From: an uncultured Macromonas sp.
GTDB lineage: Bacteria; Pseudomonadota; Gammaproteobacteria; Burkholderiales; Burkholderiaceae
Length of the DNA stretch: 9,479 nt
Reading direction: 5' to 3'
NCBI GenBank assembly: GCA_946481585.1
Contig: CAMLOF010000099.1
Coordinates: 1-9,479, forward strand
Part shown: positions 1 to 7,825 of the stretch, in pieces
Numbering within the stretch: the stretch's first letter is position 1
How the letters are laid out: each line of letters begins with the position of its first letter
The notes under the pieces: model-generated
The model's database searches: none
What the model was told of the DNA's origin: nothing
What the model saw: only the letters and a program-made list of their open reading frames with translations
Position numbers and translations under genes: made by a program

Positions 1-2511
1 TACAGCGTGCCCACGGTGACGATCACGGGTCACGTGGGGGGCAACTACGAGGCGGTGGCCTACGTGGGCGCGGTGAGCACCGATGTGGATTCGGAACCCG
101 GCGATGCCCAGGCCGCCATGGCGCTGGCCGAAGGGGCTGCGGCGTCCGGCGTGGCGCTGCTCACCTTTGCCACCGGGGCCGATGCGCTGGACCCCGGCAC
201 CTTCCGCTTCGCCAACCCGTCCGTGGCCGCGCCCACGGTGAGCGGCCTGGCGGGCGGTGAATCGCTCAACTGGGCTTTGCTGGGCAACACCTTGCAGGCC
301 ACCACCAGCGGCGGCGACACGCTGGTGCTCACCCTGTCGGGTGCCACGGCCAACAGCGTGTACGTCACGGCCACGCTCAACGGCAACGTGCTGCACGCGG
401 GCGATTCGGTGACCGTGGGCAACGTGGCTATCGATGTGAACGATACTGACGGCGACCTGGCCCAGGGCATCGTCAACCTCACCATTGCAGACGTGACGCC
501 CAGCGTGGTGTTCACCAGCGTGGTGGCCAGCACCACAACGCCGGGCGACGTATACACCGGCCAGTGGACGGCAAACCAGAGCGTGGACGCAACGCTGCCG
601 GTGGTCAACGCCATCAACGTGCTGGGCGCCACGGTGGACGGCCAGCCCGCCACCGCCACGCTGACCAACTACAACCCCAATACCGGGCTGGGCAGCGGCA
701 CACTCACCACCAGCAGTTTGTCGATCCCGTTCAACTTCACGCTCAATGCCGACGGCACCTACGCGGTGCAGCTGGCCGAAGCCACCAAGCAGATCATCAT
801 CACCCAGGGCGACTACACGGGTTCCGCACCGCCTTCGGGGCCGGTGACGGAATACGTCATCACCTACTACGACGCAGCCACGCAGACCACGGTGACGGCC
901 ACGGCCTCGTCGGTGCCTGCGGGCACACCCGTGACGCTGGTGGGCTTTGGCGCCACGCCCGGTGCGGTGACGACCTTCAACGCCGTGACCACGGGCGGCG
1001 GCGTGAACGCATCGTCCGACGGCATAGGCGTGAGCAGCAACGTGCTGGAAAGCTACGTCACGCAAAGCGGCAACACCACCGAGGCGCTGCGCTACAACCC
1101 CAGCGGGCAGGTGGGTTCGGTCACGCTGGAGTTCACCGGCCAGGGGGCCAACGCCTTTGGCGGCAGCAAGACGGACGTGCTCTACATCACCGTGCGTGGC
1201 GAGGCCGCCGGGCAGACGCAGACCATCCTGCTCGACAGCCGTTATGGCGACTTCATCGTCAACGCCAATGGCACGCTCACCCCCATCACCAGCACACCCT
1301 ACGCGGGCCAGACCGCGCTGCAGAGCTACACCATTCCCACGCCTGAGGGCTGGACCAGCATTGCCGACGTGGAGGTGACGCCGGGCTTCCACACCGACGG
1401 CGACAAGACCTACACCACCGACCTGAAGCTGGGCTTTGGCTTCACCACCACGGCCACGGTCACGGTGGACATGCCGGTGCAGATCGACTTCCAGGCCACG
1501 GTGACCGACGCTGACGGCGACCCGGCCACCAGCCTGTTCTCGCTGGTCACCTACACCGGCAACGCCATCACAGGCACGGGCGGGGCCGACCTCATCAGCG
1601 GCACGGCGGGCATGGACACCGTGCAGGCTGGCGCGGGCGACGACCTGCTGCTGACCAGCCCCGCCGCAGATGTTCTGTCGGGTGGCGAGGGGCAGGACAC
1701 CGTGGCCTACAGCCTGGCCGCCGCCAGCATGGTGGTGGACCTGGGCACCGGCACGGCCAGCACGCTGGAAGGCGGCAGCAGCGTGACGGACACGCTGTCG
1801 TCCATCGAAAACGTGACCGGCTCGGCCTTTGACGACGTGCTCACCGGCAGCTCGGGCAGCAACGTGCTGGACGGCGGATTGGGCGACGACGTGCTGGCGG
1901 GTGCGGGCGGGTTTGACACCGCCTCTTACGCCAGCGCCGGTGCGGGCGTGACGGTGGACCTGGGCGGCCAGGGCGATGCCACGCCCGACACCTTCGGCGG
2001 CGCGGGCAGCGACACGCTTTCCAGCATCGAAGGCGTGGCGGGTTCCGACTTCAGCGACGACCTGCGTGGCGACGCTGGCGGCAACACCATCAGCGGCGGC
2101 GCGGGGGACGACCTCATCACCGGCGGGCTGGGCGACGACGTGCTCACCGGTGGCGAAGGCAGCGACACCTTCGACTACAACGAAGGCGAAGCCGGGCACG
2201 ACGTGATCACCGACTTCACGCTGGCGCACGTGGATGATGGCGGCGATTCACTGGACTTCACCGACATGCTGACGGGAGATGAGTTCACGCCCGAATCCCT
2301 GGCTGACCACCTGAGCTTTGCCAGCAACGGCAATGGCGGCACGATCATCGGCATCCACCCCAGCGGTGTGGAAGGCAGCGCGCCGGTGCAGACCATCAGC
2401 CTGGAAAACGTCAGCCTGCTCGACCTGCAGGCCTACGCCGGGAGCGACAGCGAGGTGGAGATCATTCGCAAGCTGCTGGACAACGGCAACCTGCGCAACC
2501 GCGCGGGTTGA
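1..2511 (+). CDS. RTX calcium-binding, type I secreted repetitive adhesin-like protein (5'-partial)
   Basis: This is the C-terminal 836 codons of a large exported protein. The frame is open from base 1, the first GTG (base 7) has no ribosome site in view, and the protein begins mid-module, so the true start lies upstream. Residues are numbered from that GTG. Residues 1-165 look like a T1SS repeat module ending in an acidic D-x-D-G-D strand (about 143-150). Residues 170-515 hold further Thr/Val/Gly-rich beta-sandwich sequence ending in VTDADGD (499-505). Residues 523-722 are an RTX beta-roll with about ten GGxGxDxLx-type nonapeptides, such as GGLGDDVLA and GGEGSDTFD. From D732 the VITDF...DSLDFTDML segment matches the VCA0849-type type I secretion target domain. 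Such proteins leave through an ABC/MFP/TolC exporter, fold on binding external calcium and usually serve adhesion or biofilm. No catalytic domain is visible. No exporter gene is in the window, and the ligand is unknown. Confidence 0.5.
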   Translation, partial: YSVPTVTITGHVGGNYEAVAYVGAVSTDVDSEPGDAQAAMALAEGAAASGVALLTFATGADALDPGTFRFANPSVAAPTVSGLAGGESLNWALLGNTLQATTSGGDTLVLTLSGATANSVYVTATLNGNVLHAGDSVTVGNVAIDVNDTDGDLAQGIVNLTIADVTPSVVFTSVVASTTTPGDVYTGQWTANQSVDATLPVVNAINVLGATVDGQPATATLTNYNPNTGLGSGTLTTSSLSIPFNFTLNADGTYAVQLAEATKQIIITQGDYTGSAPPSGPVTEYVITYYDAATQTTVTATASSVPAGTPVTLVGFGATPGAVTTFNAVTTGGGVNASSDGIGVSSNVLESYVTQSGNTTEALRYNPSGQVGSVTLEFTGQGANAFGGSKTDVLYITVRGEAAGQTQTILLDSRYGDFIVNANGTLTPITSTPYAGQTALQSYTIPTPEGWTSIADVEVTPGFHTDGDKTYTTDLKLGFGFTTTATVTVDMPVQIDFQATVTDADGDPATSLFSLVTYTGNAITGTGGADLISGTAGMDTVQAGAGDDLLLTSPAADVLSGGEGQDTVAYSLAAASMVVDLGTGTASTLEGGSSVTDTLSSIENVTGSAFDDVLTGSSGSNVLDGGLGDDVLAGAGGFDTASYASAGAGVTVDLGGQGDATPDTFGGAGSDTLSSIEGVAGSDFSDDLRGDAGGNTISGGAGDDLITGGLGDDVLTGGEGSDTFDYNEGEAGHDVITDFTLAHVDDGGDSLDFTDMLTGDEFTPESLADHLSFASNGNGGTIIGIHPSGVEGSAPVQTISLENVSLLDLQAYAGSDSEVEIIRKLLDNGNLRNRAG
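1696..2163 (+). repeat. Two tandem RTX beta-roll units within the adhesin
   Basis: Two successive units begin with D-T-x-x-Y (residues 564 and 637). Each runs through VxVDLG, then DTLSSIExVxGSxFxDDL, and ends in GxGDD nonapeptides. The first unit is 73 residues. The second is 83, because it carries one extra nonapeptide. The DNA of the two copies has drifted apart, so this is an old protein-level duplication rather than a recent one. The pattern is typical of the serralysin/RTX calcium-binding roll. Confidence 0.75.
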
Positions 2512-2526
2512 GCGGGCGCGGGCAGA

Positions 2527-4071
2527 TCAGGTGATAGTGCCCAGCGCCCAGGGCACGAACTCGTTCTGCCCGTAGCCGTGCACCTCGCTGCGCGTGCGCT
2601 CGCCAGAAGCCACCGCCAGCATCTGCGCAAAGATGCGCTCGCCCACGGCGGCCACGGTGTCGTGGCCGTCCACGATGCCGCCGCAGTCGATGTCGATGTC
2701 GTCGGACTGGCGCTGCCACAAGGCGCTGTTGGTGCCCAGCTTGAGCGAGGGCGTGGGCGCGCAGCCGTAGGCCGAGCCGCGCCCGGTGGTGAAGCAGATG
2801 AGGTTGGCGCCGCCCGCCACCTGGCCGGTGGCGGATACGGGGTCGTAGCCGGGCGTGTCCATGAAGACGAAGCCGCTGCTGCGCACCGGCTCGGCGTATT
2901 CGTACACGGCCATGAGCGGGGAGGTGCCGCCCTTGGCGATGCCGCCCAGGGACTTTTCGAGCACGGTGGTGAGCCCGCCTGCCTTGTTGCCTGCTGAAGG
3001 GTTGTTGTCCATGGCCGCGCCGTGGCGCGCGCAGTGCGCTTCCCACCAGCGTATGCGGTCCACCAGCTTCTGGCCCACTTCGGGCGTGTGCGCGCGCCGG
3101 GTGAGCAGGTGTTCGGCGCCGTAGATTTCGGGGGTTTCCGACAGGATGGCCGTGCCGCCGTGGCGCACCAGCAGGTCCACCGCCGCGCCCAGGGCCGGGT
3201 TGGCCGAGATGCCGGAATAGCCGTCGGACCCGCCGCATTGCAGACCCACCACCAGGTGGCTGGCGGGCACCGGCTGGCGCTGCACCGCGTTGGCCTGGGG
3301 CAGCAGGGTGCGCACCTGTTCCACGCCGCGCGCCACGGCCTTGGCGGTGCCGCCCGCGTCCTGGATGTTGAAGCTCTTCAGCCGGGCGCCGCTGGCCTGG
3401 CCTGCCAGTCCTTCGCTCTCGATCCACTGGTCGATCTGGTTGGTCTCGCAGCCCAGCCCCACCACCAGCACGGCGGCAAAGTTGGCGTGCCGTGCGTAGC
3501 CTGCCAGCGTGCGGCGCAGCACGGCCAGGCCCTCGCCGCGCGCGTCAATGGCGCAGCCTTCGCCGTGGGTCAGCGCCACCACGCCATCCACTTGCGGGTA
3601 GTCGCGCAGCGCCTCGGGGTGGATGTCGCGGCGGAAGTGGTCGGCAATGGCGCGGGCCACGGTGGCCGAACAGTTCACCGAGGTGAGCACGCCGATGTAG
3701 TTGCGCGTGGCCACGCGCCCGTCGGCCCGCACAATGCCCATGAAGGTGGCAGGCGGGGCCACCGGCTCCAGCACCCGTGCCCCTTGGCTGAAGGCGTAGT
3801 CGCGCGTGAAGTCGCCCACCGCCAGGTTGTGTGTGTGCACATGCTGGCCTGCCGCAATGGGCTGCGTGGCAAAGCCGATGACCTGCCCGTAGCGCCGCAC
3901 CGGCTGACCCGTGGCCAGCGCACGCACCGCCACCTTGTGCCCTGGCGGCACCAGGCCAGCCACCACCACACCTTCGTCTGGCAAGGCGGTGCCGCCCATC
4001 AACTGGCGGCGGGCGATGACGACGTCGTCGTCCGGGTGCAGGCGGATGACGGGGGACAGCGTAGCGTTCAT
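2527..4071 (-). CDS. UxaA/GarD-family sugar-acid dehydratase (altronate/galactarate dehydratase-like)
   Basis: This is a predicted cytoplasmic lyase that removes water from an aldonic or aldaric acid to give a 2-keto-3-deoxy acid. At 514 residues it has full-length architecture, close to UxaA (about 495) and GarD (about 523). An N-terminal SAF domain (about 10-95) includes VHTHN (78-82). The large catalytic domain has the family blocks GRVATRNYIG (118-127), HGEGC (169-173), GLGCETNQI (205-213), LQCGGSDGYSG (277-287), SETPEIYGAEHLL (311-323) and DNNPSAGNKAGG (355-366), and the end GQNEFVPW (501-508). C134, C173, C208 and C279 and nearby histidines are candidate ligands for the Fe(II) known in this family. 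The ATG shares ATGA with the kinase stop upstream, so the two are probably translationally coupled. An AGGA sits about 10 bases before the start. It is the last gene of the operon. The substrate (altronate, galactarate or another acid) cannot be told from the sequence. Confidence 0.92.
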   Translation of the reverse strand: MNATLSPVIRLHPDDDVVIARRQLMGGTALPDEGVVVAGLVPPGHKVAVRALATGQPVRRYGQVIGFATQPIAAGQHVHTHNLAVGDFTRDYAFSQGARVLEPVAPPATFMGIVRADGRVATRNYIGVLTSVNCSATVARAIADHFRRDIHPEALRDYPQVDGVVALTHGEGCAIDARGEGLAVLRRTLAGYARHANFAAVLVVGLGCETNQIDQWIESEGLAGQASGARLKSFNIQDAGGTAKAVARGVEQVRTLLPQANAVQRQPVPASHLVVGLQCGGSDGYSGISANPALGAAVDLLVRHGGTAILSETPEIYGAEHLLTRRAHTPEVGQKLVDRIRWWEAHCARHGAAMDNNPSAGNKAGGLTTVLEKSLGGIAKGGTSPLMAVYEYAEPVRSSGFVFMDTPGYDPVSATGQVAGGANLICFTTGRGSAYGCAPTPSLKLGTNSALWQRQSDDIDIDCGGIVDGHDTVAAVGERIFAQMLAVASGERTRSEVHGYGQNEFVPWALGTIT

Positions 4072-4991
4072 GAACGTGATTCCTGCAAGAAGGCGGCCAC
4101 GTCGGCGTGGCTGGGCATGCCAGCGATGGCGCCGCTGGCCCGCACCGAGAGAGCAGCAGCGGCGTTGGCCCAGCGCACCGCTTGTTCGAGCGGTTCGCCA
4201 CGTGCCAGGGCAGCGGCCAGCGCGCCGTTGAAGGTGTCGCCCGCGCCGATGGTGTCGCGCACGGGCATGTGGTGGCCGGGTTCCATGTGCACCGGCTGGC
4301 CGGGGCGGTATAGCGCCACGCCGTGCGAACCCAGGGTGACCAGCACGGCGCGCACGCCCTGGTCCAGCAGGGCCTGGGCAGCGGCAGCGGGGTTGCCGTG
4401 CACCCCGGCCAGCGTGGCCAGTTCGGTTTCGTTGGGGGTGAGCAGGTCCACCAGGCCCGCCAGCTCCGCCGGAAAGGCGCGGGCCGGGGCGGGGTTGAGC
4501 ACCGTGGTGGCACCTGCCGCGCGCGCCAGCGCAAACGCTTCGCGCGTGGCGGGCAGTGGCACTTCAAACGTGGCCATCACCACCTTGCACGCGGCCAGCG
4601 CGCTGGCGGCTGCGCGCACTTGTGCCGCGTCCAACCCGGCATTGGCGCCGGGGCTCACCACAATGCTGTTGTCGCCGTCTGGGTACACCAGAATCAGCGC
4701 CACGCCGCTGGCCTCACGCTCGTCTTGCACCACGGCGCGTGTGTCTATGCCTTCACGCTGCCACAGGTCCAGGCCCATGCGGCCGAAGTCGTCTTGCCCG
4801 GTGCGCGCCACAATGGCTACGCGCGCACCCTGCCGCGCTGCCGCCACCGAGGCGTTGCTGCCCTTGCCGCCCGGCCCCACCGAAAAGCCGTGCCCTTGCA
4901 GCGTTTCGCCGCGCAAGGGCGCGCGCTCGGCGTGCGATGTGAGGTCGGCGTTCCAGCTTGCTATGGACACCACGTCAGGGGCGGCGGTCAT
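4068..4991 (-). CDS. Ribokinase-like PfkB-family carbohydrate kinase
   Basis: This is a 307-residue cytoplasmic kinase, the usual length for ribokinase. The resemblance to E. coli RbsK as I recall it is close from end to end: NAD at 14-16 (sugar-binding Asp16), GET (28-30), GGKGSN (41-46), SGVALI (95-100), Glu143, NPAPA (166-170), TPNETE (185-190), VLVTLGSHG (216-224) and the PfkB signature DTIGAGDTFNGA (246-257) with catalytic base Asp252. The frame stays open for 18 more codons upstream, but those overlap the dctM stop. The ATG at 4991 is preceded by GGAGA at 5-base spacing and begins where the family begins, so I chose it. It lies 20 bases after dctM and overlaps the dehydratase by four bases. 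In this operon it may phosphorylate a 2-keto-3-deoxy acid or a sugar-like product rather than ribose; a 2-keto-3-deoxygluconate-kinase role is possible but unproven. The family call is secure and the substrate is open. Confidence 0.92.
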   Translation of the reverse strand: MTAAPDVVSIASWNADLTSHAERAPLRGETLQGHGFSVGPGGKGSNASVAAARQGARVAIVARTGQDDFGRMGLDLWQREGIDTRAVVQDEREASGVALILVYPDGDNSIVVSPGANAGLDAAQVRAAASALAACKVVMATFEVPLPATREAFALARAAGATTVLNPAPARAFPAELAGLVDLLTPNETELATLAGVHGNPAAAAQALLDQGVRAVLVTLGSHGVALYRPGQPVHMEPGHHMPVRDTIGAGDTFNGALAAALARGEPLEQAVRWANAAAALSVRASGAIAGMPSHADVAAFLQESRS

Positions 4992-4996
4992 CGGCG

Positions 4997-5001
4997 TCTC
5001 C
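4997..5001 (-). promoter_or_regulatory. Ribosome binding site of the ribokinase-like gene
   Basis: GGAGA lies five bases before the ATG at 4991, in the 20-base gap after the dctM stop. It decides the start in favour of 4991 over the upstream in-frame ATG at 5045, which would put 18 non-family residues ahead of the Rossmann-like first strand. Confidence 0.7.
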
Positions 5002-5011
5002 GTGCTCGGCG

Positions 5012-6307
5012 TCACAGCCCGTAGCCCATGGAGCGCGGCAGCCACAGGATGACCTGCGGGAACAGCGTCATCACCAGCAGCAGCCCCAGCAGCATGGCCA
5101 GGAACAGCCAGCCTTCACGCAGCATGTCCTTGATGGGAATGCGCGTGAGCGCGTTGGTGACGAACAGCAGCATGCCAAAGGGCGGGGTGATGAGGCCGAT
5201 CATCATGTTCACGACGATGAGCACGCCGAAGTGCACCAGGTCCACGCCCACGGCCTTCACGGCAGGCAGCAGCATGGGCACGAAGACCAGCAGCATCACG
5301 GCGGTGTCCAGGAAGCAGCCCAGCACCAGGAACACCACGTTCACCATCAGAAGGAAAGCCACCTGGCTGAGCTGCTGGTCGGCCACCCAATGCGCCAGTG
5401 CCTGGGGCACGCCTTCGGCGGTGAAGGCGTAGTTGAGCATGAAGGCGCCCGCGATGATGAGCGTGATGACCGCGCTGGAGCGGGTTGACTCCAGCACCAC
5501 GCCGCCCAGCGAACGCCAGGTGAGCGCGCGGTAGCAGATGCCCGCGAGCACCAGGGCGTGCAGGGCCGCCACGGCAGCTGCTTCGGTGGGGGTGAAGGCG
5601 CCGCTGTAGATGCCGCCCAGCAGCACGATGGGCAACGACAGGGGAAGCGCGCCGCGCCACAGCACGGCGGGCCATTCCTTGAGCGGCACGGGTTCGTCGC
5701 GCGGCATGTTGCGCCGCGTGGCAATGATGTGCACGGCCACCATCAGCACACCTGCCATGAGCAGCCCCGGCACCACGCCGCCCAGGAACAGAGCACCCAC
5801 CGAGGTGCCCGACACCAGCGCGTAGATGACCAGCGGAATGGACGGCGGGATGATGGGCCCGATGGTGGCGCTGGCCACCACCACGGCACCGGCAAAGCCG
5901 GGCGAGTATTCGGGCTTCTTGAGCATCTGCTTGATGGTCACCAGGCCGGGGCCCGCGGCGTCGGCGATGGCGCTGCCGCTCATGCCGGAAAACACCACGC
6001 TCACCAGAATGTCCACCTGCGCCAGCCCGCCGCGCAGGCGGCCGACGAGGATGCGGCAGAAGTCAAAGATGCGTTCGCTCACCGTGCCCGCGTTCATGAT
6101 ATTGGCTGCCAGGATGAACAGCGGCACGGCCAGCAGCACGTAGCTGTTGTACATGCCGTTGAGCACCTGTTCGGCGGCCAGCCCCATGTCTTGCCTGGTG
6201 ACGGCCAGGTAGGCCACACCGCTGAGCAGCATGGTGAAGCCGATGGGCGCGCGCAGCAGCATGCCTGCGCACAGCACGGCCAGCAGGGTCCAGAGTCCCA
6301 GGGTCAT
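5012..6307 (-). CDS. dctM: TRAP transporter large permease subunit, DctM family
   Basis: This is the 431-residue inner-membrane permease of a TRAP transporter. It carries the organic acid across the membrane using the sodium or proton gradient. It is hydrophobic throughout, with about a dozen predicted membrane segments. Family blocks are present in order: RAPIGF (19-24), VPLFILAANIMN (61-72), FSGMSGSAIADAAGPG (106-121), ATIGPIIPPSIPLVIYA (147-163), GAFTPTEAAA (236-245), CFLDT (331-335) and GLITPPFGMLLFV (371-383). The frame extends 32 codons further upstream into dctQ, but those residues are Arg/Gly-rich and not membrane-like. The ATG at 6307 has GGAG seven bases before it, overlaps the dctQ stop as ATGA and gives the usual family length. 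It sits directly downstream of its partner subunits and 20 bases before the kinase. There are no frameshifts or missing blocks. Confidence 0.95.
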   Translation of the reverse strand: MTLGLWTLLAVLCAGMLLRAPIGFTMLLSGVAYLAVTRQDMGLAAEQVLNGMYNSYVLLAVPLFILAANIMNAGTVSERIFDFCRILVGRLRGGLAQVDILVSVVFSGMSGSAIADAAGPGLVTIKQMLKKPEYSPGFAGAVVVASATIGPIIPPSIPLVIYALVSGTSVGALFLGGVVPGLLMAGVLMVAVHIIATRRNMPRDEPVPLKEWPAVLWRGALPLSLPIVLLGGIYSGAFTPTEAAAVAALHALVLAGICYRALTWRSLGGVVLESTRSSAVITLIIAGAFMLNYAFTAEGVPQALAHWVADQQLSQVAFLLMVNVVFLVLGCFLDTAVMLLVFVPMLLPAVKAVGVDLVHFGVLIVVNMMIGLITPPFGMLLFVTNALTRIPIKDMLREGWLFLAMLLGLLLVMTLFPQVILWLPRSMGYGL

Positions 6308-6771
6308 TCTTCTTCTCCGTGCCCGCGCAGGGCGCGCCAGGCCATCCAGCCGTAACGGACCACCACGGCCGCCAGCATCACCACAAAGGGCAGGAACACC
6401 CACATGAAGGGCAGGCCCAGCACGGGCGTGCCTTCGCGTTGCATGAACTTCACGTAGTCCCAGCTGCCGGGCAGCGCCATGGCGGCCAGCACCGCCAGCA
6501 GCAGGCTGCCCAGCACACGCATGGCGCGCCGCAGGTGCGGCCCCACGCTGTGGTAGACCAGGTCGAACACCACATGCTCACGCGGTTTGACCATGAAGGC
6601 GCTGGCCCAGAGGATGACCCACACGTACAGGATCACGGCCATCTCGTCCGTCCAGGGCAGGGGGCGCCCAAAGCCGAAGCGGGCCGTGATCTGCACCAGG
6701 AACACCAGGAACAGGCACGTGAAGAGCGCGCCGCCGACCCAGTCGGCGGCTTTCTGCAGCCAGCGTTGCAT
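6304..6771 (-). CDS. dctQ: TRAP transporter small membrane subunit, DctQ family
   Basis: This is a 155-residue inner-membrane protein that pairs with DctM and is needed for TRAP uptake. Four hydrophobic segments can be placed at about 12-32, 42-61, 84-104 and 121-142, the standard DctQ layout. The motif PWTDEMAVILYVWVILWASA (39-58) is the typical second-helix block of the family. It is followed by a charged loop with KPREHVVFDL (62-71). The C-terminal tail (RALRGHGEEE) is hydrophilic. It starts 18 bases after the dctP stop without a convincing Shine-Dalgarno sequence, the upstream bases being A-rich, so it probably depends on coupling to dctP translation. It overlaps dctM by four bases. Confidence 0.93.
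   Translation of the reverse strand: MQRWLQKAADWVGGALFTCLFLVFLVQITARFGFGRPLPWTDEMAVILYVWVILWASAFMVKPREHVVFDLVYHSVGPHLRRAMRVLGSLLLAVLAAMALPGSWDYVKFMQREGTPVLGLPFMWVFLPFVVMLAAVVVRYGWMAWRALRGHGEEE
6312..6318 (-). promoter_or_regulatory. Ribosome binding site of dctM inside the end of dctQ
   Basis: GGAGAAG within the last codons of dctQ lies just before the dctM ATG. It supports the start at 6307 and fits coupled translation of the two membrane subunits through the ATGA overlap. Confidence 0.65.
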
Positions 6772-6772
6772 G

Positions 6773-6792
6773 TGCGTTACTTTTTTGCGTTA
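6773..6792 (-). repeat. 7-bp direct repeat TAACGCA at the dctP/dctQ junction
   Basis: Read on the - strand, TAACGCA occurs twice, starting 13 bases apart (6792-6786 and 6779-6773), separated by AAAAAG. The first copy contains the dctP stop codon TAA and the second ends two bases before the dctQ ATG. It takes the place where a Shine-Dalgarno sequence would be expected. It may be just a small local duplication. Confidence 0.5.
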
Positions 6793-7797
6793 TTTCGTGT
6801 TGTTGATGCGCTCGAGCAGCCCCTTCGGCCACGCCTTGGCGATGTCCGATTGCGCATACGCCGCCTGCACCGACTTGCGGAAGGCGTCCACGTCAGGCGT
6901 GGTCACCTGCAGGCCTTGCTGCTTGAAGAAGTCCACAATCTGGGCCTCTTCCTTGATGCGGTTCTCGTTGTTGTACGCGGAGGCGGCGCGGGCAGCGGCT
7001 TTGACCTTGTCGCGCTGTGCGGGCGTCATGGCGTTCCAGCTCTTGTTGGAGATGGCGATGAAGATGCCGTCCACCAGGTGGTTGGTCAGCACCAGTTGCT
7101 TGGTCACCTCGTAGAACTTGGCGGCGCGCACCGTGGGCAGCGGGTTGTCCTGGCCGTCGATGGTGCCGGTCTTCAGGCCCAGGTACACCTCGCCAAAGGC
7201 CAGCGGCGTGGCGGTGGCACCCAGTGCTTCACCCAGGAACAGCCATTCCTTGGAGCCCGGCATGCGCAGCTTCACGCCTTTCAGGTCGGCCGGGGTCTTG
7301 ACGTTGCGCGCCTCGCGCAGGTTCACCTGGCGCGTGCCCAGGTAAATGGGCGACAGCACGGTCACGTCCATCTTTTCGGAAACAAGCTTGTACAGCTCCT
7401 CGCCGATCGGGCCGTTGAAGACTTTCTGCTGGTGGTCCGGGTCGCGGATGATGTAGCCCGCCGTGAAGATGGAGAACTCAGGCACCAGCTTGGCGATGTC
7501 GAACGCCGAGATGGACGACAGCTCCAGGTTGCCGCGCGCCATGGCGGCGGGCTCGGTGCCCTGCTTGAACAGCGCGGCGTTCAGGTTGATCTGCACGTCG
7601 AACTCGCCGGGCGCGCTCTTGTCCAGCGAGTCCTTGAACACCGTCCACATCTTGCCGTGCCAGTCGTCGGCCACGGCGGGGGTGGAAATGCGCAGCGGGA
7701 TCTTGCTCTGTGCCTGCGCGGGCAGGGCCACGGCGCCCAGCAGGGCGGTGGCGGCGGTGGCGGCCAGCAGGCCGCGGCGGAAGAGGGAAGTTGTCAT
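6790..7797 (-). CDS. dctP: TRAP transporter periplasmic solute-binding protein, DctP family
   Basis: This is the 335-residue periplasmic receptor that binds the organic acid and delivers it to DctQM. The N-terminus is a signal peptide: FRRG, a hydrophobic stretch (about 9-25), then a likely cleavage after AQA around residue 29. The mature protein shows the DctP fold: LRISTP (35-40), PADLKGVKLRMP (169-180), whose Arg178 corresponds to the conserved arginine that clamps a ligand carboxylate, FGEVYLGLKTGTIDGQDNP (201-219), and NKSWNAMTPAQRDKV (251-265). An upstream ATG in frame (7836) would add 13 residues before the signal peptide. The ATG at 7797 has a strong AGGAGA and is preferred. The arginine supports a carboxylate ligand, and the neighbours suggest a sugar acid. 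The twin arginines at 7-8 do not form a full Tat motif. Confidence 0.95.
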   Translation of the reverse strand: MTTSLFRRGLLAATAATALLGAVALPAQAQSKIPLRISTPAVADDWHGKMWTVFKDSLDKSAPGEFDVQINLNAALFKQGTEPAAMARGNLELSSISAFDIAKLVPEFSIFTAGYIIRDPDHQQKVFNGPIGEELYKLVSEKMDVTVLSPIYLGTRQVNLREARNVKTPADLKGVKLRMPGSKEWLFLGEALGATATPLAFGEVYLGLKTGTIDGQDNPLPTVRAAKFYEVTKQLVLTNHLVDGIFIAISNKSWNAMTPAQRDKVKAAARAASAYNNENRIKEEAQIVDFFKQQGLQVTTPDVDAFRKSVQAAYAQSDIAKAWPKGLLERINNTK

Positions 7798-7802
7798 GGC
7801 TG

Positions 7803-7808
7803 TCTCCT
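7803..7808 (-). promoter_or_regulatory. Strong ribosome binding site of dctP
   Basis: AGGAGA lies five bases before the ATG at 7797. It is the best Shine-Dalgarno sequence in the operon, fitting the high level usually needed for a periplasmic receptor, and it fixes the dctP start. Confidence 0.75.
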
Positions 7809-7825
7809 GTTTGTTGGCGTGGGGG

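Noticed and set aside
7..9. GTG at base 7 as the start of the RTX gene
   Set aside because: The frame is open through the left edge, the sequence there is mid-module, and no ribosome site is visible. The gene is partial.
564..1346. Second + strand frame of 260 codons inside the adhesin
   Set aside because: His/Gln/Arg-rich shadow of the repeat-rich adhesin frame, with no motif or ribosome site.
2499..2521. Hairpin CCGCGC/GCGCGG (11-base loop) between the convergent genes as an intrinsic terminator
   Set aside because: Only six pairs and no T run on either strand. Such short GC palindromes are expected by chance in this composition.
3545..4567. Open frame of 340 codons on the - strand across the kinase/dehydratase junction
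   Set aside because: It is an out-of-frame reading of both real genes, with Pro/Arg/Cys/Trp-rich nonsense composition.
3022..5052. Open frame of 676 codons on the + strand opposite the dehydratase and kinase
   Set aside because: Low-complexity Ala/His/Arg composition and no motifs. The - strand genes explain the sequence fully.
6308..6403. N-terminal extension of DctM by 32 codons
   Set aside because: The extra residues are Arg/Gly-rich and not membrane-like. The ATG at 6307 has GGAG and gives standard length.
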